Assembly (NCBI GenBank): GCA_003142815.1
Contig: PLNP01000049.1
Span: 1 to 55,091, forward strand
DNA: 55,091 nucleotides
Direction of reading: 5' to 3'
From: Rhodanobacteraceae bacterium
GTDB lineage: Bacteria > Pseudomonadota > Gammaproteobacteria > Xanthomonadales > Rhodanobacteraceae
The translations under genes and the position numbers were made by a program. Shown in pieces: positions 10,268 through 18,007 of the stretch. The notes beneath the pieces were generated by a model that did not search any database, was not told the DNA's origin, and worked only from the letters and a program-made list of their open reading frames with translations. Position 1 is the first letter of the stretch. The number at the start of each line of letters is the position of its first letter.

Positions 10268-10352
10268 GTTCTTGCTGAGGTACCGAAGCACGGACGGTCG
10301 CAAACCGGCAGATTGCGAAGATCGCCCTTCGATACCTCAGGGCGAACGGAAG
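10268..10352. repeat. R2 palindromic repeat pair between the two metH genes
   Basis: Left arm CCGTTCTTGCTGAGGTACCG and right arm CCCTTCGATACCTCAGGGCG + AACGG, inverted, with a 35-40 bp spacer. It puts about 170 bp between the halves of methionine synthase. Confidence 0.8.
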
Positions 10353-10371
10353 GTCTTGAATGACCTTAGTT

Positions 10372-10404
10372 GCCGCCGTTCCGACGAAATCCAGGAACGG
10401 CGGC
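10372..10404 (+). promoter_or_regulatory. Hairpin that can mask the ribosome-binding site of metH part 2
   Basis: A perfect 11-bp stem, GCCGCCGTTCC (10372-10382) with GGAACGGCGGC (10394-10404) around an 11-nt loop, ends 2 nt before the ATG at 10407. The only Shine-Dalgarno-like sequence (AGGA, 10393-10396) lies at the loop-stem border. The RNA could control translation, but this is inferred from the fold. Confidence 0.5.
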
Positions 10405-10406
10405 GA

Positions 10407-13181
10407 ATGAAGAGCCCAAACCATCAAATGAACGCAATACCCCGCCATACCCGCCTCTCCGGCCTCGAGCCTCTAGTCATCACGCCGCAGCTGCTGTTCG
10501 TCAACATCGGCGAACGCACCAATGTCACCGGCAGCGCGCAGTTCAAGAAACTGATCAAGGAAGAACGCTACGACGAGGCGGTTGTGGTCGCACGCCAGCA
10601 GGTCGAGAACGGCGCGCAGATTCTCGACGTGAACATGGACGAAGGGCTGATCGATTCGGAAACCGTGATGGTGCGGTTCCTGAATCTGATCGCGTCGGAG
10701 CCGGATATCGCGCGCGTGCCGGTGATGGTCGATTCGTCGAAGTGGAGCGTGATCGAGGCCGGCCTCCGCTGCCTGCAAGGCAAGGGCATTGTCAATTCGA
10801 TCTCGCTCAAGGAGGGCGAAGAAGCGTTTCTCCACCACGCGAAGAAGGTACTGCGCTACGGCGCCGCCGCGGTCGTGATGGCGTTCGACGAACAAGGCCA
10901 GGCCGACACCTGCGCGCGCAAGGTGGACATCTGCACGCGCGCCTACAAGCTGCTGACCGAGCGCCTCAACTTTCCGCCCGAAGACATCATTTTCGATCCG
11001 AACATTTTCGCGATTGCGACCGGTATCGAGGAGCACGACAACTACGCGGTCGACTTCATCGAAGCGACCCGAATCATCAAGCAGACCTTGCCGCATTGCC
11101 ATATTTCCGGCGGCGTCTCCAATGTCTCGTTCTCGTTCCGCGGCAACGAGACCGTGCGCCAGGCGATCCACGCGGTGTTCCTCTATCACGCGATCCGCGC
11201 GGGCATGGACATGGGCATCGTCAACGCCGGCGCGTTGCCGATCGTCGACACGCTCGACCCGGAACTGCGCGAACGGGTCGAGGACATCGTCCTTAATCGG
11301 CGCAAGGATGCGACCGAGCGCATGCTCGAGATCGCCGAGCGCTACAAATCGAAGAAGGGCGAAGTCGTTGTCGAGAGTCTCGCCTGGCGCGCATTGCCGA
11401 TACGCGAGCGCCTCGCACACGCGCTCGTGCACGGCATCGACGCGTATGCGGAAGTCGATACCGAAGAGGCCCGCCAGCTCAGCACCCGGCCTCTGGACGT
11501 GATCGAAGGCCCGTTGATGGACGGTATGAATGTCGTCGGCGATCTGTTCGGCGCCGGCAAGATGTTCCTGCCGCAGGTTGTGAAATCGGCGCGGGTGATG
11601 AAGAAGGCGGTCGCGTATCTGCTGCCGTTCATCGAGGCGGAGAAGCTGCGCACCGGCGACACTGCGAAAACCAACGGCAAGATCGTGATGGCGACGGTCA
11701 AGGGCGACGTGCACGATATCGGGAAGAACATCGTTGGCGTCGTGCTCCGCTGCAACAATTTCGAGGTGATCGATCTCGGCGTGATGGTGTCGGCGCAGAA
11801 GATCCTCGACACGGCGATTGCCGAGAAAGCGGACATGATCGGCCTCTCAGGACTCATCACGCCGTCGCTCGAAGAGATGAGCCACGTCGCCCGGGAGATG
11901 CAGCGCCAGGACTTCCATCTACCACTTCTGATCGGCGGCGCCACGACGTCGCGCGCGCACACGGCGTTGAAGATCGAGCCGCACTACAAGTCGCCCTGCG
12001 TATGGGTCAAGGACGCCTCGCGCGCGGTCGGCGTCGCGCAGTCGCTGATCTCGAAGGAACTCGTCGACGCATTCATGGCGAAGATTCGCGCCGAATACGC
12101 GGAAATCCGCGAACGCCACAAGAACCGCAGTGGCGCCAAGCGGCTCGTTCCACTGGAAAAGGCGCGCGCACAGCGGTTCGATGGCCACTGGGATGACTAC
12201 CGCCCGCCTGCACCGGTCAAGCTTGGCATCACCGTGTTCGACGACTATCCGCTCGCCGAACTCGCCGAATATATCGACTGGACGCCGTTCTTCAGCGCAT
12301 GGGAACTCAGCGGGCGCTATCCGGCCATCCTCAAGGACGAAATCGTTGGCACGCAGGCGACCGAGCTCTACGCCGACGCGCGCGCGATGCTCAAACGCAT
12401 CATCGCCGAAAAGTGGCTGACCGCACGCGCGGTGATTGGATTGTGGCCGGCGGCGAGCGTTGGTGACGACATCGAAATTTACCGGGAGCCGGGAGCCGGG
12501 AATCGGAAGCCGGAAAGCGCAGGTCCGGCTCCCGGCTCCCGGCTATCGGCTACCGCGCCGCTGGCGACGCTGCATTGCCTGCGCCAGCAGGTCGACAAAC
12601 CCGTCGAGCGTCCCGATTTCTGTCTGGCCGACTTCGTCGCGCCGAAGGATTCGAAAGTCCCCGATTATGTGGGCGGGTTCGCGGTAACCGCCGGGCTCGG
12701 CATCGAACCGCATCTGGAACGCTTCCAGCGAGAATACGACGACTACTCCTCGATTCTGCTGAAAGCGCTCGCCGATCGCCTCGCCGAGGCGTTCGCCGAA
12801 CGCCTGCACGAACGTGTGCGCCGCGAATTCTGGGGCTACGCGACGGACGAGGTGCTCAGCAATGACGACATGATCGGCGAAAAATATTGCGGCATACGTC
12901 CGGCGCCGGGTTATCCGGCCTGCCCAGACCACACCGAAAAAGCGACGCTGTTCCGCTTGCTCGACGGGACTGCGAATGCCGGCATCGAACTCACCGAGGG
13001 CTTTTCGATGTATCCCGCGGCCGCGGTGTCCGGCTGGTATTTTGCCCATCCGCGCAGCCAGTATTTCGTGGTCGGCCGCCTCGGCAAGGATCAAGTCGAA
13101 GAGTACGCTAGGCGCAAGGGCTGGACGCTCGCCGAGGCCGAGCGCTGGCTCGCGTCGAACCTCGATTACGATCCGGAATAG
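10407..13181 (+). CDS. metH: Methionine synthase part 2: methyl-THF, cobalamin and reactivation modules
   Basis: Carries methyl from 5-methyl-THF to cobalamin and on to homocysteine bound by part 1. Order in 924 residues: pterin-binding domain from [13 protein letters not shown] (about residues 30-290, with [14 protein letters not shown]), cap helix domain (about 340-430, [15 protein letters not shown]), B12 domain with [15 protein letters not shown] (the D-x-H-x-x-G ligand His near residue 435), and SAM-dependent activation domain ending [15 protein letters not shown] and [10 protein letters not shown]. Start ATG 10407 is just after a hairpin; ATG 10428 is possible. Residues about 693-715 are an in-frame insert encoded by a GC-rich palindrome (12484-12549), at the point where E. 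coli MetH reads directly from DDIEIY to the LRQQ segment. Confidence 0.93.
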   Translation: MKSPNHQMNAIPRHTRLSGLEPLVITPQLLFVNIGERTNVTGSAQFKKLIKEERYDEAVVVARQQVENGAQILDVNMDEGLIDSETVMVRFLNLIASEPDIARVPVMVDSSKWSVIEAGLRCLQGKGIVNSISLKEGEEAFLHHAKKVLRYGAAAVVMAFDEQGQADTCARKVDICTRAYKLLTERLNFPPEDIIFDPNIFAIATGIEEHDNYAVDFIEATRIIKQTLPHCHISGGVSNVSFSFRGNETVRQAIHAVFLYHAIRAGMDMGIVNAGALPIVDTLDPELRERVEDIVLNRRKDATERMLEIAERYKSKKGEVVVESLAWRALPIRERLAHALVHGIDAYAEVDTEEARQLSTRPLDVIEGPLMDGMNVVGDLFGAGKMFLPQVVKSARVMKKAVAYLLPFIEAEKLRTGDTAKTNGKIVMATVKGDVHDIGKNIVGVVLRCNNFEVIDLGVMVSAQKILDTAIAEKADMIGLSGLITPSLEEMSHVAREMQRQDFHLPLLIGGATTSRAHTALKIEPHYKSPCVWVKDASRAVGVAQSLISKELVDAFMAKIRAEYAEIRERHKNRSGAKRLVPLEKARAQRFDGHWDDYRPPAPVKLGITVFDDYPLAELAEYIDWTPFFSAWELSGRYPAILKDEIVGTQATELYADARAMLKRIIAEKWLTARAVIGLWPAASVGDDIEIYREPGAGNRKPESAGPAPGSRLSATAPLATLHCLRQQVDKPVERPDFCLADFVAPKDSKVPDYVGGFAVTAGLGIEPHLERFQREYDDYSSILLKALADRLAEAFAERLHERVRREFWGYATDEVLSNDDMIGEKYCGIRPAPGYPACPDHTEKATLFRLLDGTANAGIELTEGFSMYPAAAVSGWYFAHPRSQYFVVGRLGKDQVEEYARRKGWTLAEAERWLASNLDYDPE
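12484..12549. repeat. In-frame palindromic repeat inside metH part 2
   Basis: GGGAGCCGGGAGCCGGGAAT at the left and CCGGCTCCCGGCTCCCGGCT at the right form an inverted repeat about 66 bp long. It is a multiple of three or has been adjusted to keep frame, and it adds roughly 22 residues (Gly/Pro/Arg/Ser-rich) in a loop of the reactivation domain. Confidence 0.8.
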
Positions 13182-13221
13182 CGCGCGCACTGCAGCGCCG
13201 CGGCGCTCATCGAACGCTCAA

Positions 13222-13288
13222 GTCCGTTCGTTCTGATCCTTCGACCAGCTCAGGACAGGGTACGCTTCGCGTATCGAAGGGCGAACGG
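13222..13288. repeat. R2 palindromic repeat
   Basis: Runs from CCGTTCGTTCTGATCCTTCG to GGGTACGCTTCGCGTATCGA and GGGCGAACGG. Its right half is almost identical to the in-frame repeat at 48558-48622 within pxpA. It lies between the metH stop and the stop of the convergent LAB_N gene, and the arms could act as a bidirectional terminator. Confidence 0.8.
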
Positions 13289-13322
13289 ATGTAGCACCGT
13301 GCGTGCTACGACGCGCCCGCTG

Positions 13323-13652
13323 TCAACTCTCTTCCGGACCGCCCGGGTTGACCACTTCGGGCCGATGATGGCGCAAATGGACGAACACGTTGTAGGCGGA
13401 CACGAACATCGGGAACGCGTTCTGGATGATGCCGACGGAGTCGTTCTTGCCCCAGACGAAATAGGCGAGCGTCATCACACTGCCGACGATCGACAGATAC
13501 CAGAACGACATCGGCATGACGACGCGCTTCAACTTTCTGGTCGCGTAGAACTGCACGAACCAGCGCGCCGTGAACAGGAACGTGCCAATCAGGCCGATCA
13601 GCTTCCACGGTGTGATCGTGACACCGTGCAGGACTATCAAGACGTCATTCAT
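13323..13652 (-). CDS. LAB_N-domain small membrane protein
   Basis: 109 residues with about three membrane segments (WKLIGLIGTFLFTARWFVQF, FWYLSIVGSVMTLAYFVWG, FPMFVSAYNVFVHL). The sequence matches the lipid-A-disaccharide synthase N-terminal domain (LAB_N) family of stand-alone proteins, often near glycosyltransferase or lipid genes. The molecular role of the stand-alone domain is not known to me. The family is related in size and topology to SWEET-like half transporters, which is the main alternative. No obvious partner gene is adjacent. Confidence 0.75.
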   Translation of the reverse strand: MNDVLIVLHGVTITPWKLIGLIGTFLFTARWFVQFYATRKLKRVVMPMSFWYLSIVGSVMTLAYFVWGKNDSVGIIQNAFPMFVSAYNVFVHLRHHRPEVVNPGGPEES

Positions 13653-13772
13653 GGACGTTCGCTCACATCGAAAAGGGCGGCAGCATGCCGCAATCGGGCT
13701 TTCGTCGCGGTTTCATGGGATTACCGCGAGCAACGCCACCGCACCGAGGCGGCAGGTTCAGACAATATGATC

Positions 13773-13850
13773 AGTCGCGCTTGCAGCGATCCTGCAAGGG
13801 TCCTGCTGTTGTAGGAGCACCGGAAAAAGGTGCAAGTGGCGCAGCCGCGA
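13773..13850. repeat. R1 palindromic repeat
   Basis: Contains TCGCGCTTGCAGCGATCCTG and the inverted unit TTGTAGGAGCACCGGAAAAA followed by GGTGCAAGTGGCGCAGCCGC. It lies 26 bp beyond the phaC stop codon. Confidence 0.75.
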
Positions 13851-13875
13851 TCCTTGGGGACCGCGTCCGCGACTG

Positions 13876-14946
13876 TCAGAGCGCGCGTTTGGCCAGCCAA
13901 TCGTGGATCGCCGAAGGCACTTCGCGCTGTGCCCGGCTCGACACATAGATGCCGATATGGCCTCCGCGGAACGCGATCTGCGTGTAGTCATCGGTGCCGA
14001 TGTGCTCGCCGAGGACCCGTGATGCCGATGGCGGAACGAGATGGTCCTGTTCCGCGAACACATTCAGTACCGGCATCGTGATGTTGCCGAGATGGACGTC
14101 GTGTGCGCCGATCTTGAGGCCACCCTTGACCAGCTTGTTGCCCTGGTAAAAATCCTTGATGAACTGGCGGAACGCCTCGCCGGCCTGGTCGGGCGAATCG
14201 AAGATCCACTTTTCCATGCGCAGGAAATTTTCGAGTTCGACCTTGTCGTCGAGGATGTCGACGAGCCCAATGTACTTCTGTTGGTTCAGGCGCACCGGCT
14301 TCAGCATCAGGTAGCACTGGTTCATGAGGTCGGCAGGCACATTGCCGAGCGTGTCGACGAAAAGGTCGACGTCCATGTCGCGCGTCCAGTTCGACAGCAT
14401 GTTGTCCGGCGTATGGAAATCCACCGGCGTGACCATCGTGATCAGATTCTTCACCTTGTCAGGATGCATCGCGGCAAAGCACAGCGAAAGAGCGCCGCCC
14501 TGGCAGATGCCGAGCAGGTTGATCTTCTTGACTCCAATGCGCTTGGCGACTGCGTCGACCGAACGCGAGATATAGCCGTTGATGTAGTCGTCGAGGGTCA
14601 GCCAGCGGTCGGCGCGATCCGGATAGCCCCAGTCGATCAGATAGACATCCTCGCCCCGGGCGAGCAGGTTCTTGACCAGCGAACGATCGTCCTGCAGATC
14701 GACCACGTACGGTCGATTGACCAACGCGTAGACGATGAGGATCGGCACCTTTGCGGAGGGCGGTCGCTCACCCTTGAAGCGATAGACGACGAGCTTGTCC
14801 TCGCGATAGACCTCTTCCTTGTCGGTCACGCCGAAGTGGACATCGTCCACATCGCGCAGCGTTTGCAGCGCCACCGCGAGCTTGCGTTGCGTCGTCAGCG
14901 CCTCCTCAAACGCGCGCGCCGGGTCAATCTTGATCGGGCCCATCAT
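13876..14946 (-). CDS. phaC: Class III polyhydroxyalkanoate synthase, catalytic subunit PhaC
   Basis: Polymerises (R)-3-hydroxyacyl-CoA into PHA granules. The 356-residue size is that of the short class III catalytic subunit. The lipase-like box G-I-C-Q-G-G puts the nucleophilic Cys at residue 148. The acid is Asp 301 in FAEQDHLVPP and the base is His 330 in RGGHIGIY, close to the positions in Allochromatium PhaC. phaE lies directly upstream on the same strand, about 220 bp away, as expected for the heterodimeric enzyme. ATG at 14946 has GAGG 7-10 nt upstream. No phaA/phaB genes lie in the window, so monomer supply comes from elsewhere. Confidence 0.95.
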   Translation of the reverse strand: MMGPIKIDPARAFEEALTTQRKLAVALQTLRDVDDVHFGVTDKEEVYREDKLVVYRFKGERPPSAKVPILIVYALVNRPYVVDLQDDRSLVKNLLARGEDVYLIDWGYPDRADRWLTLDDYINGYISRSVDAVAKRIGVKKINLLGICQGGALSLCFAAMHPDKVKNLITMVTPVDFHTPDNMLSNWTRDMDVDLFVDTLGNVPADLMNQCYLMLKPVRLNQQKYIGLVDILDDKVELENFLRMEKWIFDSPDQAGEAFRQFIKDFYQGNKLVKGGLKIGAHDVHLGNITMPVLNVFAEQDHLVPPSASRVLGEHIGTDDYTQIAFRGGHIGIYVSSRAQREVPSAIHDWLAKRAL

Positions 14947-14963
14947 GCGTCCTCGTTATGCGC

Positions 14964-15170
14964 TCAGCGCGCCTTGCCTGACTTGCTCGGCCTGGCACGC
15001 TCTTCCGGCCGATGCGCGCGCGCGCGCGATGCGCCGAGCGAGGCATTGGCAAACTTTGCGATGCGTGATGCGAAATTCCCTGCTCCCGAGACGTTCTTTG
15101 CTTGCACCTTTCTCGGTGCGCGCGCAACTTTTACCGGCGCAACGGTTGCACGCTGGGTGCCATGCTTCAC
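14964..15170 (-). other. Possible detached tail of phaE (68-codon Lys/Arg/Ala-rich open frame)
   Basis: The frame starts with ATG overlapping the phaE stop (ATGA) and runs to near the phaC start. It reads KVARAPRKVQAKN early on, the same APxKVQA motif that is repeated at the end of PhaE, but in a different reading frame. It may be the original low-complexity C-terminus of PhaE disconnected by an indel, or a small basic protein. No domain is recognised. Confidence 0.35.
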
Positions 15171-16342
15171 GGTTGCCTTGCTTGCACCTTTTTCGGTGCT
15201 TGCACCTTTTTCGGTGCTTGCACCTTTTTCGGTGCTTGCACCTTTTTCGGTGCGGGCGCTGCGGTCGGTACCGCGCGCGTCCTGGGTGCATGCTTCTTGG
15301 CCGACCCGACCTTGCGCTGTGGTTCGGTCTCGGTCTTGGCCTTGGTGGCACCGCCAGCCCCTTGGGGTGTGCCTTTTGCGCCGGCCTTGATCGCCGCGAA
15401 TTCTTCACGCAACCTGGCGACTTCGTCGGCAAGTCCATCGCCCGCGCCCTTGCCGCGTTCGCGCACCTCGCGACGCAGCGCCTGCAGACGCTCACCGATG
15501 CTGTCGAGCTCGCTGCGCGTCGGCATGCCGAGCTCGCTGCCGATGTGCTCGACCCCCTGCTGCACCTGCGCGCGAACGCGCATCTGCGCATTGACCAGCG
15601 CGCCATAGACCTCGCGGAACTCCGCCGACAAGGCGACCTCGGCATAGCCTTCCTCGGCCGCGTCGACCCACAGATCGTACAACGCCCGCAGCGATTCGAT
15701 CTGGCGGCCCGGTTGCTCGCGTTCCGCGAGCTTGCCCTCGAACAGTTCGAAGCCACGCTGGCTCGCCTTGAGCATCAACGCGTTGTAGCGGCTCATCTGT
15801 TCCTGGTACTCGACCGTGACCACGGCCATCTTCTGGTAATGCTCTTGATGCTGACGCGCAGAACCGAACGCGGGCAGATTGAGCCACGCTTTCAGTTCGC
15901 CCAAGTCAGCATTCGGGGGCGCGCGCAGCGCACCCATGAACGACGCGAAACCGTTGCCACCCTGCCCCGCCATTTCACGCCAGGCGCGCGCAGCCGGATG
16001 CTCGAACAGTGGCGTGCCGCCGCCAGAGCCTGCGAACCCCTGCGCGAACGCATTGCCCCAAGGCACGTTGCTGCCCTGGGCATTTGCGGTCGCCACCGCA
16101 AGCAGCGACTGCATGTAGGTTGCATAGCGTTTCGTGCTGTCGATCAGGCGTTCGATGGTTTCGCCCTGGCCGCCTGCGCCGGACGAGAACAACCGCGACC
16201 ACTGTTCGAAGCCCTCCATGGGAGCCGCTGCCGACGGTTGCGCGCCGGCAGCGCCACGCGACGCGTCCTGCCACGCATTCGTGTACTGGCGCGCGAGCGC
16301 CTGCCATTGATTCATCCAATCGGGATTCGGTGATTCACCCAC
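15167..16342 (-). CDS. phaE: Class III PHA synthase subunit PhaE
   Basis: Non-catalytic partner needed for PhaC activity and granule assembly. 391 residues. The N-terminus has the family pattern PNPDWMNQWQALARQYTNAW, a helical middle follows (WLNLPAFGSARQHQEHYQKM ... EYQEQMSRYNALMLKA), and a coiled-coil region (residues about 275-330) precedes a Lys/Pro/Ala-rich tail. I chose GTG at 16342 because AGAGGAAA sits 5 nt upstream. An upstream ATG at 16378 has no such site. The tail ends in four tandem PKKVQA units encoded by 18-bp repeats (15181-15252), longer than expected for the family, and the real tail may continue in another frame. Confidence 0.88.
   Translation of the reverse strand: MGESPNPDWMNQWQALARQYTNAWQDASRGAAGAQPSAAAPMEGFEQWSRLFSSGAGGQGETIERLIDSTKRYATYMQSLLAVATANAQGSNVPWGNAFAQGFAGSGGGTPLFEHPAARAWREMAGQGGNGFASFMGALRAPPNADLGELKAWLNLPAFGSARQHQEHYQKMAVVTVEYQEQMSRYNALMLKASQRGFELFEGKLAEREQPGRQIESLRALYDLWVDAAEEGYAEVALSAEFREVYGALVNAQMRVRAQVQQGVEHIGSELGMPTRSELDSIGERLQALRREVRERGKGAGDGLADEVARLREEFAAIKAGAKGTPQGAGGATKAKTETEPQRKVGSAKKHAPRTRAVPTAAPAPKKVQAPKKVQAPKKVQAPKKVQARQP
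15181..15252. repeat. Four tandem 18-bp repeats in the 3' end of phaE
   Basis: The unit CTTGCACCTTTTTCGGTG is repeated four times without a change, and a fifth, slightly different copy lies at 15101-15118 beyond the stop. On the minus strand each unit encodes P-K-K-V-Q-A. The unit is one base different from the core of interspersed repeat R1 (GCACCGGAAAAAGGTGCAAG). Confidence 0.9.
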
Positions 16343-16429
16343 GGCGTTTCCTCTGGATTGCCGATGCTCGAAGCGCATGATAACCCGGCGCCGTTACGTT
16401 ACGGCTGCACGCGATGACGCACACAGGTA

Positions 16430-17089
16430 TCAGGCCGCGTCGCCGACGCGAACCGCGCGCACCGACGTCGAACGACTGCGGGTGTAGACATACACCGTCG
16501 CCGGCGGAACATTCTTCCAGGCGATTCCTGCACGGCGCATGCTGAGGCCAAGTTCGTTGAGCAGATCGCGCGGCACCGGGCTGATGGGCCCGTAAGTGAA
16601 CTGGATCAGCGGGCTCTCAGGGCCGAGCACGGAAAAGACCGCCTTCAGGATTTTCTTTTGCAACGAGCGCGGCATCGCGAGAAGGCCGAGGCCGCTGACG
16701 ACCGCATCGATGCCGCTCGATGCATCAAATCCCGACGTCTTGACGATCTTGTCGAGGTCGCAGGCATCGCCGTTGACGACCTGCGATTGCGGAAACTGCT
16801 CGCGCAAGAGTCCGTAAAGCTCGGCATTGAGTTCGAGGACCAGCAATTCGCGCTGAGCAATGCCGTGTTCGAGCAATGCGCGGGTGAACACGCCGGTGCC
16901 GGCGCCGAGCTCAATGACCCGCTGCGCGCCTGCTGGAAGCTGCGCGACCATTTGCCGGGCGAGCTGTCGGCTCGACGGCGCCAGCGCCGCCATGGCGCGC
17001 GGATTTTTCAGCCACTGGCGAAAAAAAGTCCACGCCGCAGGCGTCTCGCTCTTCCCTGTCGTGTTGGAACGCTTGGAATCATCGCTCAT
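16430..17089 (-). CDS. Phospholipid N-methyltransferase-like SAM methyltransferase
   Basis: 219 residues. After a short N-terminus (FFRQWLKNPRAMAALAPSSR) comes the SAM site VIELGAGTGVFTRALLEHG, the acidic VLELNAELY, GDACDL and DAVVSGLGLLAMP. This pattern is typical of PmtA-like phosphatidylethanolamine methyltransferases and of the wider KsgA-like group. The first-motif region with preceding S-S-R-Q-L-A-R favours PmtA. The open frame runs upstream to 17746 but that part is low-complexity shadow of the Gly/Tyr-rich gene, so ATG 17089 was chosen. It could also modify another lipid. Confidence 0.75.
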   Translation of the reverse strand: MSDDSKRSNTTGKSETPAAWTFFRQWLKNPRAMAALAPSSRQLARQMVAQLPAGAQRVIELGAGTGVFTRALLEHGIAQRELLVLELNAELYGLLREQFPQSQVVNGDACDLDKIVKTSGFDASSGIDAVVSGLGLLAMPRSLQKKILKAVFSVLGPESPLIQFTYGPISPVPRDLLNELGLSMRRAGIAWKNVPPATVYVYTRSRSTSVRAVRVGDAA

Positions 17090-17223
17090 GCGTGCGGGGG
17101 CCAAATCTGGAACAAAGCGCCGCATCATAACCCTATGACGTGATCCATCCACGATGGGGGCGTATGCACGCCACGCTGATCCGGCGACAAATACACCGCT
17201 TCGCAGACTGCCAAAACAAGAAA

Positions 17224-17255
17224 CCCCGCGACGATCAGGGGAAATCGTCGCGGGG
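17224..17255 (-). terminator. Rho-independent terminator of the Gly/Tyr-rich gene
   Basis: On the minus strand, CCCCGCGACGAT and ATCGTCGCGGGG form a perfect 12-bp stem with an 8-nt loop, followed by TTTCTTGTTTT. It sits about 60 bp after the stop at 17314. Confidence 0.85.
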
Positions 17256-17313
17256 CGAAGACGCTGGCGGCGCGGAAGGGGGAGGGGTGCGCCGCCAACG
17301 CTTGACTTGCCGA

Positions 17314-17748
17314 TCAGTGGCGGTAATCCCCGCCGCGATCGTAATAACTGGCGCGATGGCCGTAGTCGCGGTCGCGGCGGCCACGATCGTAGTAGCGACC
17401 GGAGTAGCCGTGCGTGCGCCGTACCGGCGCATTGTAGTAACCGGCCGGACCGTAGGCCGGGTAGCTGTCGTACGCGGCCCCATAATACGCCGGTCCATAA
17501 TAGACTGGGGCAGGCGCATAGTACGAGGTATAACCACCACCATAGTAGCCGCCGCCGCCGTAGTAGCCGCCACCACCGTAGTAGCCGCCGCCGTAACAGT
17601 GACGACAATCGGAGTAGCCCAAACTCAGCCCCGGCAGGCCGATGCTGATGCCCACGCCCAAGTGGCCGCGCGCAAACGCCGCGGGCGTCAGCGCAAGCGC
17701 CGCCGCAATCAGCAATCCAAACAATGCGAAGCGAACCTTGTTGCACAT
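17314..17748 (-). CDS. Secreted Gly/Tyr-rich low-complexity protein
   Basis: 144 residues. A signal peptide (MCNKVRFALFGLLIAAALAL, cleavage after AFA) leads to a short GVGISIGLPGLSLGY segment, then tandem YYGGGG units and a Tyr/Arg-rich C-terminus (YYDRGRRDRDYGHR). No family is recognised. Such YGG-rich proteins are often called hypothetical or YXWGXW-like in related genomes. The ATG at 17748 is preceded by GGAGAGGG. An in-frame ATG further upstream (17769) is possible. A good terminator follows, so it is probably a single-gene transcript. Confidence 0.75.
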   Translation of the reverse strand: MCNKVRFALFGLLIAAALALTPAAFARGHLGVGISIGLPGLSLGYSDCRHCYGGGYYGGGGYYGGGGYYGGGYTSYYAPAPVYYGPAYYGAAYDSYPAYGPAGYYNAPVRRTHGYSGRYYDRGRRDRDYGHRASYYDRGGDYRH

Positions 17749-17968
17749 GTTTTCGCCCTCTCCAAGCATGGTCAGTATGCTGCGATCAGGCGGCTGAATC
17801 GGGACTGAAATTTTCCCCGCAAACGTCAAGAAAATGTTCAGGAACTATGGGCCGCGCGGACGGATTTGCGGTCCGTTCGCCCGAGTCCCGCGGCTGATTT
17901 TCCCCCGCTTTATTGCTCAATGAAGTTCCGCTCGATCAGCATGTTGGAACTCGATGGGTTGCTTTTAC

Positions 17969-18004
17969 TCTCTCTCCCAATAGCTTCATCGTTGGGGGAG
18001 AGGG
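17969..18004. repeat. R3 palindromic repeat
   Basis: CTCTCTCCCAATAGCTTCAT followed by CGTTGGGGGAGAGGG forms an inverted repeat that ends 3 bp from the stop codon of rlmL. It could act as a terminator. The rest of 17749-18007 shows no gene. Confidence 0.7.
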
Positions 18005-18007
18005 TCT

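Noticed and set aside
15181-15252. Short regular repeats that might be a CRISPR array
   Set aside because: The units are contiguous 18-mers without spacers and are read in frame in phaE. There are no cas genes.
17090-17746. N-terminal extension of the phospholipid methyltransferase frame
   Set aside because: This region is the shadow of the Gly/Tyr-rich gene in another frame and gives only Arg/Leu-rich low-complexity sequence.
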